From an uncultured Blautia sp. (GTDB lineage: Bacteria; Bacillota; Clostridia; Lachnospirales; Lachnospiraceae): 64,000 nucleotides of DNA. The DNA is taken from positions 16,284 to 80,283 of the forward strand of contig NZ_CAKRNY010000014.1 of assembly GCF_934371575.1 (NCBI RefSeq), written 5' to 3'. The notes below the pieces were generated by a model that was not told where the DNA came from, made no database searches, and saw only the letters and a list, made by a program, of their open reading frames with translations. The stretch's first letter is position 1. Each line of letters begins with the position of its first letter. Below are positions 25,194-34,564 of this stretch, piece after piece. Made by a program: the position numbers and the translations under genes.

Positions 25194-26246
25194 CTAATTG
25201 GAAGGCTTTTTCCGGTATTCTCCCGGCGTCATTCCATATGCCTTCTTAAATGTCCTCATAAAATGTTCTGGGGTTTCATATCCTACCAGTTCACAGATTG
25301 CCGGAATGCTTAAAGTGGTTTCTTTAAGGGCACGGCATGCCTGATTCAGTTTGATATCACGGATGATCTGAAGGAAGGTTCGCCCGGTACCTTCTTTGAT
25401 CAGGGTACTGAAATGGGAAACGCTGTAACCGAAATGTTCAGCTGTGTCACTTAATGTAATCGTTTGATAATTGTGGTTCAGGTAATTCAGAATCTCTGTC
25501 ATAGAACTTCCGGCAGTATCCTTTGTGAGGATGGATTCAATATCATTTTCATGATATCTTAGGAGCTGCGCCCAGAAAAGTACCAGCATGGAATTGAGAA
25601 ACGTATAGTTATATTTCTCATGCCCCAAATATTCAATATAAAGATTTTCCATGGATTCCATAACAATATTATCATTTCCTGTATGGAAAATCAGGAAATT
25701 CCCCTCTGTTTTATGATATAACACATGGGCGAAAAACTGTGCCAATGCACTGTCAGCAGTAAGGGTCTGGAAGAAGGAACTCTGGAAAGTGGAACTTCGA
25801 ACCAGAATATTGAAGGCAACACTGTCATCGAAAATACTCACACTATGTTTGGTGTGAGGTGGAATAATACAAATATCCCCGGTATGCAGCGTATGGGAAA
25901 TTCCCTGAATTTCGGTATTCGCAATACCATCATAGATACACAGAATCTCAAAAAATTCATGCTCATGAACATAAATGGGAGAATAACGGTAATGCTTACT
26001 GAGCATAATATTTCCATTGAAGTTCTTGAATACATCACTTTCTTCAACATAAGGAAACCATGCCTCATTAAAAAGAACAGGAACATAAAGATTGTGACTG
26101 GCAATCAGTTCTTTATCCAATCCCTGGCAATATTCCCGAAAAGTTTCAGGATGCTCTTTCTCTGCAAAATACAGATCCCGGTAAAAAATTTCGTCTGGTT
26201 CATAAGAATGTATGTAATTCTGAAATTCACTTCTGGTTAATTTCAT
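25194..26246 (-). CDS. AraC-family transcriptional regulator
   Basis: A 350-residue regulator. The N-terminal cupin (about 85-175) has HEHEFFEILCIYDG and GDICIIPPHTKHSV, and the C-terminal double helix-turn-helix (about 250-348) ends GYETPEHFMRTFKKAYGMTPGEYRK. It is divergent from the GPH transporter/GH78/GH3 cluster, with a shared 290-base control region, so it probably activates that cluster in response to a released sugar. GAGGAT lies before the ATG. The short N-terminal acidic part (1-60) is of unknown role. Confidence 0.93.
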   Translation of the reverse strand: MKLTRSEFQNYIHSYEPDEIFYRDLYFAEKEHPETFREYCQGLDKELIASHNLYVPVLFNEAWFPYVEESDVFKNFNGNIMLSKHYRYSPIYVHEHEFFEILCIYDGIANTEIQGISHTLHTGDICIIPPHTKHSVSIFDDSVAFNILVRSSTFQSSFFQTLTADSALAQFFAHVLYHKTEGNFLIFHTGNDNIVMESMENLYIEYLGHEKYNYTFLNSMLVLFWAQLLRYHENDIESILTKDTAGSSMTEILNYLNHNYQTITLSDTAEHFGYSVSHFSTLIKEGTGRTFLQIIRDIKLNQACRALKETTLSIPAICELVGYETPEHFMRTFKKAYGMTPGEYRKKPSN

Positions 26247-26437
26247 AGCAAGATCCTCATTATTATGATGTTGGGGTCAAAAGGTTTTTTGCCCCCTTTG
26301 ATAAAGTTTTTAAAAGTAGATTCCCTTTAATGAAGCAGAAGTAACAATGCTGTAAACTGAGTATACCATGTATAATTTCACAAGAAAAGCTATAATCTAC
26401 AAAATTTGCATCACAAAAAAGATCACATTTTTCAAAC

Positions 26438-26443
26438 TATAAT
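26438..26443 (+). promoter_or_regulatory. -10 box for the GPH transporter operon
   Basis: TATAAT with no recognisable -35 at 17 bases, as expected for a promoter that needs an AraC-type activator. The rest of the 26247-26538 region is A/T-rich without a clear palindrome. Confidence 0.4.
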
Positions 26444-26538
26444 CGTAAAAAAAGTCAGTGTTTTACAAAAAAAAGCACAATTGGAGAATCCTCCGAAAAG
26501 AGATAAAGTAAAGTCATAAAAAAACGGAGGTAATGAAA

Positions 26539-27891
26539 ATGAACGAAGTTGAAAAAAAGGTAAAAATCGGTCTCTGGCGTCAGAGAATCGGCTACGGTTC
26601 ATCCGATTTTGCCTGTAACCTGATCTGGCAGATGATTTCCCTGTATCTGCTGTATTTCTACACAAATGTAATGCATTTAAATGCAGGTGCAATCAGCATC
26701 ATGTTCCTGGTAACCAAATTTATTGATGGTGTTTCTGATCTGATCGTAGGATTCCTCATCGACAAGACAAACACAAGATGGGGAAAATCAAGACCATGGA
26801 TCCTGTTTGGTGCAATCCCATTTGGTGTGACTGCGGTTCTTGCTTTTTCTGTACCTGATATCGGACAGACCGGAATGCTGATCTACGCATATGTAACTTA
26901 TATTTTACTGTCAACATCTTATACAATTGTAAATATTCCGATGGCATCTATCCTTCCGGCATTGAGCGAAAATCCTCATGAGAGAACCGTTCTTGCATCC
27001 TGCAGAACCTTCTTTTCATCTGTTGGCTCCACTGTGGTAAGTGCTTTTGCATTAACTCTTGTAGACAAGTTCGGAAATGGAAATGAAGCACTTGGTTTCC
27101 GTATTGTAATGATCATCTTCGGTGTGATTGGATGTCTGGTATTTTTCTTCTGCTTCTTTAACACCAAAGAGCGAGTTATGGTACAGTCAGAAAAGGTCAG
27201 CCTGAAAGCAAACATTTCCTGCCTGCTCCATAATGGTCCCTGGAAATTGTTTGCACTGAATATCGTATGGTTTTTCGGTGGATATGTGATCCAGGCAAGT
27301 GCAGTTATTTATTATTTTACATACGTTGTTCAGAATACAGCCATGGTACAGATCGTAGCTACCATTACAACTTTGGTTCCAATCGTAACCAACCTTCTGG
27401 CTCCATTCTTTGTAAAGCTTACAAGCAAACGAAATCTGATGATCGGTGGAAGCGTAGTACATGCAGGAGGCCTTCTTATCATCTTCTTTGGCGGAACAAA
27501 TGTACCGGTACTGATTGGTGGTGCAGTGATCGCAGCCGCCGGATATGGTCTGAAGGGAAGCATGCACTTTGCAATGCAGCCTGACCCGGTTGATTATGGC
27601 GAGTGGAAAAGTGGTGTAAACACAGCCGGAACTCTTTCCGCAGTAAACGGATTTATCGGAAAAGTTGGTATGGCGATTGCCAGCAGTATCGGTGCAGCTC
27701 TTCTTCAGTTTGGCGGATTTGACGCTGCCCTTTCCGTACAGAGCACAACTGCACAGAGCTATATTACAACCATGTATATCTGGGTTCCGATCGTTATGAA
27801 TATTGCAACTATTATCACAATGATGTTCTATAACCTGGATAAAATTTATCCGCAGATCATCAAAGAACTGGATGAAAGGAGAGCTGCATAA
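26539..27891 (+). CDS. GPH-family sugar:cation symporter (MFS)
   Basis: A 450-residue, 12-helix transporter of the glycoside-pentoside-hexuronide:cation symporter family (MelB type). The loop motif DGVSDLIVGFLIDKTNTRWGK is at about residues 62-82, followed by RPWILFGAIPFG. A second half starts near residue 235. ATG 26539 lies 8 bases after GGAGG; ATG 26533 is only 2 bases away. It is the first gene of a cluster with GH78-like and GH3 enzymes, so the imported substrate is probably a plant glycoside or short oligosaccharide that these cleave inside the cell. Confidence 0.93.
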   Translation: MNEVEKKVKIGLWRQRIGYGSSDFACNLIWQMISLYLLYFYTNVMHLNAGAISIMFLVTKFIDGVSDLIVGFLIDKTNTRWGKSRPWILFGAIPFGVTAVLAFSVPDIGQTGMLIYAYVTYILLSTSYTIVNIPMASILPALSENPHERTVLASCRTFFSSVGSTVVSAFALTLVDKFGNGNEALGFRIVMIIFGVIGCLVFFFCFFNTKERVMVQSEKVSLKANISCLLHNGPWKLFALNIVWFFGGYVIQASAVIYYFTYVVQNTAMVQIVATITTLVPIVTNLLAPFFVKLTSKRNLMIGGSVVHAGGLLIIFFGGTNVPVLIGGAVIAAAGYGLKGSMHFAMQPDPVDYGEWKSGVNTAGTLSAVNGFIGKVGMAIASSIGAALLQFGGFDAALSVQSTTAQSYITTMYIWVPIVMNIATIITMMFYNLDKIYPQIIKELDERRAA

Positions 27892-29465
27892 TGCCTGAGG
27901 TAAGCATTGATCTGAATATGGTCCGTGTAACAAATGAGGAGTTTGTAAAAAAAGCAGAGGCCTGTGCGCCGAAGCTTCTTGAGACCGTGGTAAAACCGGT
28001 GTCTATTGTGGATATTGTGAAAACAGACGGTGTATATCCGGATGTAAAACAGAAAGATTCTGTGGAAAATCTTTCTCAATATCACCTTGCAAAAGGAGAT
28101 AAGCTGTGTCTGGATTTCGGAGATCACCAGGTTGGATATGTAACCTTAAAGCTGGCTTCTGTGGGAAGCCCTCAGGATGCACCTGCCTTTTTTCGCCTGA
28201 AATTTGGGGAGATTGCAAAGGAGATGACCGAGGATTCCAGGGACTATGATGGATGGATCAGTCGTGGCTGGATCCAGGAGGAATTCCTTCATGTGGATGT
28301 TCTTCCGGTAGAACTGAAGCTTCCAAGACGTTATGCTTTCCGTTACATGGAAATTGAAGCCATTGACACTTCCCTGAAATGGCAGCTGGTGGTAGAGGAT
28401 GTAACCTGCGTAAGCGTTTCTTCTGTAAGCATGGATCAGGTAAAGCCTTTTGAGAGTGATGACGAAATGGTTCGTGCGCTGGATAAAGTGAGTTTACGTA
28501 CTTTAATGAATTGTATGCAGTCTGTGTTCGAGGATGGCCCGAAACGTGACAGACGTCTGTGGCTTGGTGATTTAAGATTGCAGGCTCTGGCAAACTATGA
28601 TACATTCCGAAATTTTGACCTGGTAAAAAGATGTCTCTATTTATTTGCTGCCCAGACAAGGGAGGATGGCCTGGTAAGTGCCTGCCTGTTTACAGAGCCA
28701 AAATTTATTGTAGATGATACATTCCTTCTGGATTATTCCATGTTTTTCGGAGCTGCACTTCTGGACTATTATCAGGCTTCAGGGGATATGAAGACTCTGC
28801 AGGATTTAAGTGAGTGTGCATATCGTCAGATGGAGCTGGCAAAGCAGCAGTTTGATGAAAACAGTCTGTTGAAAAGCGGGGAAGGCTTCTGGGCTTTCAT
28901 TGACTGGACAGAAGGTCTGGATAAGCAGGCTGCTATGCAGGGTGTGTATGTTTATTGTGCGAAAAAGGTTCTGGAGATTGCAAAGATCCTGGGAAACAAA
29001 GAGAAAGAAGCGGAGCTCTCCAGTGAGGCTAAGGAAAAGACTGAAGCTGCAAGAAAATATCTGCTGGATCCTGCAAGTGGTTTATTTGTAAGCGGTGATG
29101 AAAAACAGATCAACTATGCAAGCCAGGTATGGATGGTTCTTTCCGGCGTTGTTAATACAGAGGAAGGGGCAGAGATTCTGGAAAAAGTAACTGCCCTGAA
29201 ACCGGAAAAAGGTATGGTTTCCCCATACATGAATCATCATTATGTAGAAGCATTACTACTGTGTGGTCAAAAAAAGGCTGCAATGGATTACATGAAATAT
29301 TACTGGGGCGGTATGGTCAGTCTTGGTGCAGACACTTTCTGGGAGCTTTATAATCCGGAGAATCCTGCGGAATCACCATATGGCAGTAGTATTGTAAACA
29401 GCTACTGTCACGCATGGAGTTGTACACCTACGTATCTGTTAAGAAAGTATTTCACTGAAAAGTAA
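27891..29465 (+). CDS. GH78-like (alpha-L-rhamnosidase-related) glycosidase
   Basis: A 524-residue protein of the six-hairpin glycosidase group. The middle shows FEDGPKRDRRLWLGDLRLQA near residue 214, the region that holds the general acid in GH78 rhamnosidases, and the end has GADTFWELYNP and SYCHAWSCTPTYLL. It is shorter than usual GH78 enzymes and lacks some N-terminal beta domains. There is no signal peptide. Its start codon overlaps the transporter stop (TAATG), indicating translational coupling. Rhamnosidase specificity is inference. Confidence 0.8.
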   Translation: MPEVSIDLNMVRVTNEEFVKKAEACAPKLLETVVKPVSIVDIVKTDGVYPDVKQKDSVENLSQYHLAKGDKLCLDFGDHQVGYVTLKLASVGSPQDAPAFFRLKFGEIAKEMTEDSRDYDGWISRGWIQEEFLHVDVLPVELKLPRRYAFRYMEIEAIDTSLKWQLVVEDVTCVSVSSVSMDQVKPFESDDEMVRALDKVSLRTLMNCMQSVFEDGPKRDRRLWLGDLRLQALANYDTFRNFDLVKRCLYLFAAQTREDGLVSACLFTEPKFIVDDTFLLDYSMFFGAALLDYYQASGDMKTLQDLSECAYRQMELAKQQFDENSLLKSGEGFWAFIDWTEGLDKQAAMQGVYVYCAKKVLEIAKILGNKEKEAELSSEAKEKTEAARKYLLDPASGLFVSGDEKQINYASQVWMVLSGVVNTEEGAEILEKVTALKPEKGMVSPYMNHHYVEALLLCGQKKAAMDYMKYYWGGMVSLGADTFWELYNPENPAESPYGSSIVNSYCHAWSCTPTYLLRKYFTEK

Positions 29466-29504
29466 GAAAAGTATAGAAAGCGGCTTGTAAGGAGAATTTA
29501 GATT

Positions 29505-29738
29505 ATGGTAAAATTAGCAGTAAAAATCGTATCTATGCAGGATGCTGATAAATTTAATAAGATTTGTAGTAAATTTGATTGTGATATGGATCTGCAGAGT
29601 GGAAAATATTATGTGGATGCTAAATCTATTATGGGAATTTTCAGCCTGGATTTAAGTCAATCACTTGTGCTTAATGCTGATACGGATGATGAGCAGAAAG
29701 TAAAAGATGCATTTGCCGAATTTGCGCAGAAGGCATAA
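29505..29738 (+). CDS. HPr-like protein lacking the catalytic histidine
   Basis: A 77-residue HPr-fold protein. The KSIMGIFSLDLS segment (about residue 40) aligns with the KSIMG block of HPr and keeps the serine corresponding to Ser46. The HARPA active-site segment is replaced by MQDAD, so no His15 is present and it cannot pass phosphate in a PTS. This recalls Crh, the B. subtilis HPr paralogue that only does regulation. Being within a glycoside operon suggests a role in local catabolite control. AAGGAG lies before the ATG. Confidence 0.8.
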   Translation: MVKLAVKIVSMQDADKFNKICSKFDCDMDLQSGKYYVDAKSIMGIFSLDLSQSLVLNADTDDEQKVKDAFAEFAQKA

Positions 29739-29779
29739 ACAGCAGAGAAAACAAACTATGGAAACTGAGAGGGATTGCA

Positions 29780-32323
29780 ATGAAGCGTGTTTTGAAAGAA
29801 AGAACTTTTTCCGGAACTACAAATCCACAAGCAGAGCTTTGGGAGCTTGCGCATAGACAGATTGCCCGCGAAGCGGCAGCTGAAGGAATTGTATTGTTAA
29901 AAAATGAAGATAATCTGCTGCCATTAAAAGCCGATAGCGCTGTGGCAATTTATGGTGCCGGGGCAGGCAGAACCATCAAAGGTGGAACTGGTTCCGGAGA
30001 TGTAAACGAGCGTGAGAACATTTCCATCTGGCAGGGAATGAAGAATGCCGGATATAAGATTACCAATGAAGACTGGATTCGGGGCTATGACAAAATTTAC
30101 GAAAAAGCTCGTCAGGACTGGAAAAACGATATCGTTGCAAGATCTGGCGGAAATGGCGGCGACGTAATGGATTTCTTCACCATCTACAGTACCACACCGT
30201 TTATCATGCCAACAGGTGATTCTGTGAAAAAGCCGGCAGATGGTGAGAATACTGACACAGCCATTTATGCGCTCAGTCGTGTGGCAGGGGAAGGTGCTGA
30301 CCGTAATGCTGCAAAGGGGGACTATTATCTGAAGGATGACGAGCATCAGATGTTATCTGACCTTTGTACATATTACAAGAATGTGATCGTAGCAGTCAAT
30401 GCAGGTGGTCAGGTAGACCTGTCTTTTATGGATGAGTTTACAAATATCAAAGCTCTCCTTGTGATCGTACAGCCAGGAATGGAAGGGGGAAATGCTTTTG
30501 CAGATGTGATTTCCGGTAAAGTAAATCCTTCCGGCAAGCTGGTTGATTCCTGGGCTTATAAATACGAAGACTATCCAAGCGCCGCCACTTTTTCCCATAA
30601 TAACGGAAATGTGGAAAAGGAATTCTATACAGAGGGAATTTATGTGGGCTATCGTTACTTTGATACCTTCCAGATTCCGGTGCGTTATGGATTTGGATAT
30701 GGAATTTCATATACTACATTTGCATTTGAGAATGTAAAAACTCAATTTAAAGATAAAAATAATAACAATAATGCTATAATCACAGTGACGGTATCTGTGA
30801 AAAATACAGGTTCCGCAGCTGGTAAAGAAGTGGTACAGGTATATACATCCCTGCCAGGAGGCATTCTGGAAAAAGAAGCCCATCGTCTTGTGGCTTATGC
30901 TAAAACAGATCTGCTTCAGCCAGGTCAGATCCAGGAAATGACGCTGGAAATTCCTGTAGAACGCCTGACTTCTTATGACGAGGAGAAAGCTGCCTGGATT
31001 CTGGAAAAAGGCTTCTATGGCATTTTTCTGGGAAACAGCCTGGAAAGCGCAGAGTTGATCGGTGGGGCAAAACTGGATCAGGATGTAGTGACTGAGAAGG
31101 TGAAGAATCTTTTTCTGTCAGAGGAAAGAAATGAATTAAAAGAGCTGACGCAGAAAAATGGCGCAAGTGTTTCAAGGGAAAGAGCACTTGCGGTTGAGGC
31201 AGCGGAAAAGGCTCTTCCTGTTCTGGAATTGAAAACGGCTGATTTTACCACAAAAAAAATCACCTATAAAGAAAACTGTGAACTTGCAGATTCTGAAGCT
31301 ATGGATTTTGTAAACACACTGTCTGTAGAGGAACTGATCAACCTTGCTGCAGGTGATCCTGGAAAAGCCCAGGGAGGCAATCTCGGTGTAGCTGGAATTT
31401 CTGTACCCGGATCTGCTGGTGAGACTCACAGATGTGCAATAGACAAAGGTCTTGCAAGTATTGTCCTTGCAGATGGACCGGCTGGTCTTCGGCTTATGAA
31501 ATATTATAATGTGGATGGTGGAAAAATTATTTCCATGCCATTTGAATTCAGTCTGGAGGGTGGTCTTTTCTATGAAGGTCCTGAAGAATTGCCAGGGGAA
31601 CGTTATTATCAGTACTGTACTGCAATTCCGGTAGGAACTATGCTGGCACAGACCTGGAATACCGAACTCATTCAGCAAGTGGGTACCATGATTGGAAAAG
31701 AGATGGAGCATTTTGGGGTTACGTTATGGCTGGCTCCGGGAATGAATATTCATAGAAATCCTCTTTGCGGAAGGAATTTTGAGTATTATTCCGAAGACCC
31801 GTATGTAGCAGGAACAATTGCTGCTGCAATGACAAAAGGTGTTCAGTCCAATTATGGCTGTGGAACTACCATTAAGCATTTTGCATGCAACAATCAGGAA
31901 GACAACCGTATGGGCTCAGACAGTATTGTTTCAGAGAGAACCCTTCGCGAATTGTATCTGAAGGGTTTTGAAATCGCAGTGAAGGAGGCTCAGCCACTTT
32001 CCATTATGACAAGCTACAACCTGATTAATGGTGTGCATGCCGCAAACAACCATGACCTTTGTACAGATGTTGCACGAAATGAGTGGGGATTTGAAGGTAT
32101 GATCATGACTGACTGGACTACCACCGAACGTGACGACAGCTGCACAGCCTCCGGATGCATGCGTGCCGGAAATGATCTGGTAATGCCGGGCTGCTTTGGT
32201 GACCACGACAATATGAAAAAAGAGCTGGAAGAGGGAACTCTGAAGCTGGAAGATTTGAAAGCCTGCATTGCAAGACTTGTAAGTGTGATCTGGAAATCAA
32301 ACCAGTACGAAGAAAGTAAATAA
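29780..32323 (+). CDS. GH3 beta-glucosidase-type enzyme, permuted domain order
   Basis: An 847-residue glycoside hydrolase family 3 enzyme with reversed domain order: the (alpha/beta)6 C-domain comes first (about 20-260), then a fibronectin-III-like part (about 295-405), and the TIM barrel last (about 500-840). Barrel motifs are KHFACNNQEDNR near residue 697 and the nucleophile aspartate in MTDW near 775. Such permuted GH3 enzymes are known from rumen and gut Clostridia. There is no signal peptide, so it is cytoplasmic. GAGAGG precedes the ATG. It ends the transporter/glycosidase cluster. Confidence 0.92.
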   Translation: MKRVLKERTFSGTTNPQAELWELAHRQIAREAAAEGIVLLKNEDNLLPLKADSAVAIYGAGAGRTIKGGTGSGDVNERENISIWQGMKNAGYKITNEDWIRGYDKIYEKARQDWKNDIVARSGGNGGDVMDFFTIYSTTPFIMPTGDSVKKPADGENTDTAIYALSRVAGEGADRNAAKGDYYLKDDEHQMLSDLCTYYKNVIVAVNAGGQVDLSFMDEFTNIKALLVIVQPGMEGGNAFADVISGKVNPSGKLVDSWAYKYEDYPSAATFSHNNGNVEKEFYTEGIYVGYRYFDTFQIPVRYGFGYGISYTTFAFENVKTQFKDKNNNNNAIITVTVSVKNTGSAAGKEVVQVYTSLPGGILEKEAHRLVAYAKTDLLQPGQIQEMTLEIPVERLTSYDEEKAAWILEKGFYGIFLGNSLESAELIGGAKLDQDVVTEKVKNLFLSEERNELKELTQKNGASVSRERALAVEAAEKALPVLELKTADFTTKKITYKENCELADSEAMDFVNTLSVEELINLAAGDPGKAQGGNLGVAGISVPGSAGETHRCAIDKGLASIVLADGPAGLRLMKYYNVDGGKIISMPFEFSLEGGLFYEGPEELPGERYYQYCTAIPVGTMLAQTWNTELIQQVGTMIGKEMEHFGVTLWLAPGMNIHRNPLCGRNFEYYSEDPYVAGTIAAAMTKGVQSNYGCGTTIKHFACNNQEDNRMGSDSIVSERTLRELYLKGFEIAVKEAQPLSIMTSYNLINGVHAANNHDLCTDVARNEWGFEGMIMTDWTTTERDDSCTASGCMRAGNDLVMPGCFGDHDNMKKELEEGTLKLEDLKACIARLVSVIWKSNQYEESK

Positions 32324-32369
32324 AAAACTGGTTAACACATGGAAGCCGGTCTCTTGCAGAGCAAGGTTA

Positions 32370-32420
32370 TAAGCATGGCAGCGAAGCGGACCTGGAATAT
32401 CCGCTTGGCTGCCATGCTTA
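32370..32420. repeat. Long two-part hairpin between GH3 and hicB
   Basis: TAAGCATGGCAGC pairs perfectly with GCTGCCATGCTTA (13 bp), and inside it AAGCGGA pairs with TCCGCTT. No T-run follows on either strand, so it is not a classical terminator. It lies between two convergent genes. Confidence 0.6.
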
Positions 32421-32477
32421 GCAATTGACTGATAATATTTTAACGAAATGAGCCAATCAACGTTTTCACGGTAAACT

Positions 32478-32756
32478 TCATTCATCCCACCCGTCGTATA
32501 AACGGATATTCACCTGAATATTTCTTACCACATCTCCATCCTCCAGATCCATATCATCAGGGTCTGTGATCGGTGGAAGCTCCGGAACTTCTTCTGTGAG
32601 CTCCAGAGAGATCCAGTCAAATGCGGCTGCATTTGCATTTTCAATAGCCTCATCCAGAGTATCGCCTTCGCCAAAGCAGTCTTCCAGATCAGGAAAAGTT
32701 CCCCTGTAACGACCATCTTCGGTTTTCTTAAAAACTGCAGGATATATAAATTTCAT
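32478..32756 (-). CDS. HicB-family antitoxin-like protein (solitary)
   Basis: A 92-residue protein with the partial RNase-H-like fold of HicB: KFIYPAVFKKTEDGRYRGTFPDL and CFGEGDTLDEAIENANAA are the typical first strands and helix. The C-terminus (acidic, PDDMDLEDGDVV) shows no clear ribbon-helix-helix. No hicA toxin gene is found on either side within 400 bases, so it is an orphan. AGGAGG precedes the ATG. Confidence 0.85.
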   Translation of the reverse strand: MKFIYPAVFKKTEDGRYRGTFPDLEDCFGEGDTLDEAIENANAAAFDWISLELTEEVPELPPITDPDDMDLEDGDVVRNIQVNIRLYDGWDE

Positions 32757-32925
32757 GATAAACCTCCTGAAAAATTTACTATGCTGTTTAAAGCCATTTT
32801 CAGAACCATTATAAGCGTTTAAGTGTGGAAATACAAGATAAGAACGGGAATAAACAGGATTGTCAAACGCAGATGGAAATGATATTCTTACAACAGGAAA
32901 GAATTTTTCTGCCGGAGGTGAGAAT

Positions 32926-33795
32926 TTGGAATTTCAGCATGAATTGATCATACCAAACGAAGGGCTTCCTTTTAAGATATTTTTATTTGAAGGAGGACAT
33001 GGTAATTATGAGCGGGAAAAACACTGGCATACGTCCATTGAGATTTTTGCAGTGCTAAAGGGCAGACTCACTTTTTTTCTTAATGAGGTGGAATATCCAC
33101 TGGAGGCAGGAGAGCTGATCATTATTAATTCCAATGAAATTCATTCTATTCATGCGCCGGAGAAAAATGAGACAGTGATTTTGCAGATTCCGTTGAAACA
33201 ATTCGAAAAATATTTTACTGCCCAACGTTTTATTCGTTTCACAAGTGCTGCCCGTGTGGCCAGAGACAGGAATTCCAAGGCACCGGACAATCGAAAGCTG
33301 GCATTTTTTATTGAAGAGCTTTATAAGGTATACAGGGCAAAGGAAGAGGGCTGGGAATACAGGACCATGGCTTTGTACTACAATATTTTGTACCTGCTGA
33401 TAAAGGATTACCGTGAGACAGAGGCTGCCCAGGAAGAAATTCAGGACAGCCGCCGCTTGGACGCATTGTCAAAAATTACCACCTATATGAGAGAGCATTA
33501 TACAGAAGAACTGAAGCTTTCAGATATGGCAACTTTGTTTGGGTATTCGGATGCCTATTTGTCACGAATGTTCAAAAAATATGCAAAAATCAATTTTAAG
33601 GCATATTTGCAGGAAATCCGCATGTCTTATGCGTATAGGGAGTTGGTAAACACGGAGAAAACCATCAGTCAGATTGCGTTGGATAATGGTTTTGCAAGCA
33701 GCAGAGCTTTCTCAAGGGAGTTTCAGAAAAAGTATGGCCAGCTCCCAAGTGATCTGCGGCAGATAATAAAATGTCAAAAAAGTGCTATGGATTAG
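32926..33795 (+). CDS. AraC-family transcriptional regulator
   Basis: A 289-residue regulator with an N-terminal cupin (about 10-100; KHWHTSIEIFAVLKG and NEIHSIHAP) and a C-terminal AraC DNA-binding domain (about 185-285; LSDMATLFGYSDAYLSRMF). The preferred start is TTG 32926, because GGAGG lies 7 bases upstream. It is followed by its own terminator and then by DUF4867, the FucI-like isomerase and xylulokinase on the same strand, which it probably controls. Confidence 0.9.
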   Translation: MEFQHELIIPNEGLPFKIFLFEGGHGNYEREKHWHTSIEIFAVLKGRLTFFLNEVEYPLEAGELIIINSNEIHSIHAPEKNETVILQIPLKQFEKYFTAQRFIRFTSAARVARDRNSKAPDNRKLAFFIEELYKVYRAKEEGWEYRTMALYYNILYLLIKDYRETEAAQEEIQDSRRLDALSKITTYMREHYTEELKLSDMATLFGYSDAYLSRMFKKYAKINFKAYLQEIRMSYAYRELVNTEKTISQIALDNGFASSRAFSREFQKKYGQLPSDLRQIIKCQKSAMD

Positions 33796-33811
33796 ACAAG
33801 AAAAAAGTCGT

Positions 33812-33841
33812 AAAGCATACCAGGATATGGTATGCTTTTTT
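33812..33841 (+). terminator. Terminator after the AraC gene
   Basis: AAAGCATACC and GGTATGCTTT pair as a 10-bp stem, continuing into a T-run. Confidence 0.85.
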
Positions 33842-33892
33842 CATGCAAAAAAAGAGTTAGCTTCGCTTTGGCAAGCAAAAAGGAGGTTAAAC

Positions 33893-34510
33893 GTGAAGAT
33901 TCAGAAAGTAACAGATCCGGCATTTGGCAGATACGGACAGGTGCTGGAGGGATACGATTTTACAGGCCTTATTAAAGAGATGAAGCACACACCGGTTCCG
34001 GAGGATGTAATCTATGTTCCATCTGTTGAGGAGCTGGAGGCACTGGATGTTATGAAAGATCTGCAGAATAAAGGATACGGTGGCCTGCCGATCCAGATCG
34101 GATACTGCAATGGTCATAACAAGAAGCTGAATGCAGTGGAGTATCATCGTAATTCCGAGATCAATGTAGCTGTTACAGACCTTATTCTTCTGATTGGACA
34201 TCAGCAGGACATTGAGCCGGATCATACCTATGACACATCAAAGATTGAGGCATTCCTTGTACCGGCAGGAACCGGAATTGAGGTTTATGCTACTACACTT
34301 CACTATGCACCATGTCATGTGAATGAGGGCGGTTTCCAGTGCGTGGTTGTACTTCCGAAGGGAACCAACACAGACCTTACTTTCCAGACTGAGAAGACAG
34401 GAGAGGACAGCCTGATGACAGCTAAGAATAAATGGCTGATCGCACATGAGGATGCGAAGATCGAGGGCGCATTTAATGGACTTAAGGGTGAGAATATCAC
34501 AATCGACTGA
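33893..34510 (+). CDS. DUF4867 family protein (cupin-like)
   Basis: A 205-residue DUF4867 protein. The part AFLVPAGTGIEVYATTLHYAPC resembles the ureidoglycolate-lyase/cupin fold, and EYHRNSEIN with two histidines further suggests a metal site. These proteins are often encoded beside sugar isomerases in gut Clostridia, so a sugar mutarotase or lyase-like step is possible but unproven. The start is GTG 33893, 6 bases after AGGAGG. Only about 50 bases separate it from the preceding terminator, leaving little space for a normal promoter. Confidence 0.82.
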   Translation: MKIQKVTDPAFGRYGQVLEGYDFTGLIKEMKHTPVPEDVIYVPSVEELEALDVMKDLQNKGYGGLPIQIGYCNGHNKKLNAVEYHRNSEINVAVTDLILLIGHQQDIEPDHTYDTSKIEAFLVPAGTGIEVYATTLHYAPCHVNEGGFQCVVVLPKGTNTDLTFQTEKTGEDSLMTAKNKWLIAHEDAKIEGAFNGLKGENITID

Positions 34511-34564
34511 GTAAGATAATAAGAAATTTTAAATAAGAAAATTAAAAATGGAGGAATACATATT

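Noticed and set aside
32297..32485. Possible HicA toxin downstream of hicB
   Set aside because: The 62-residue reading lacks the HicA double-stranded-RNA-binding-like motif and its histidine, and it runs through the long hairpin.
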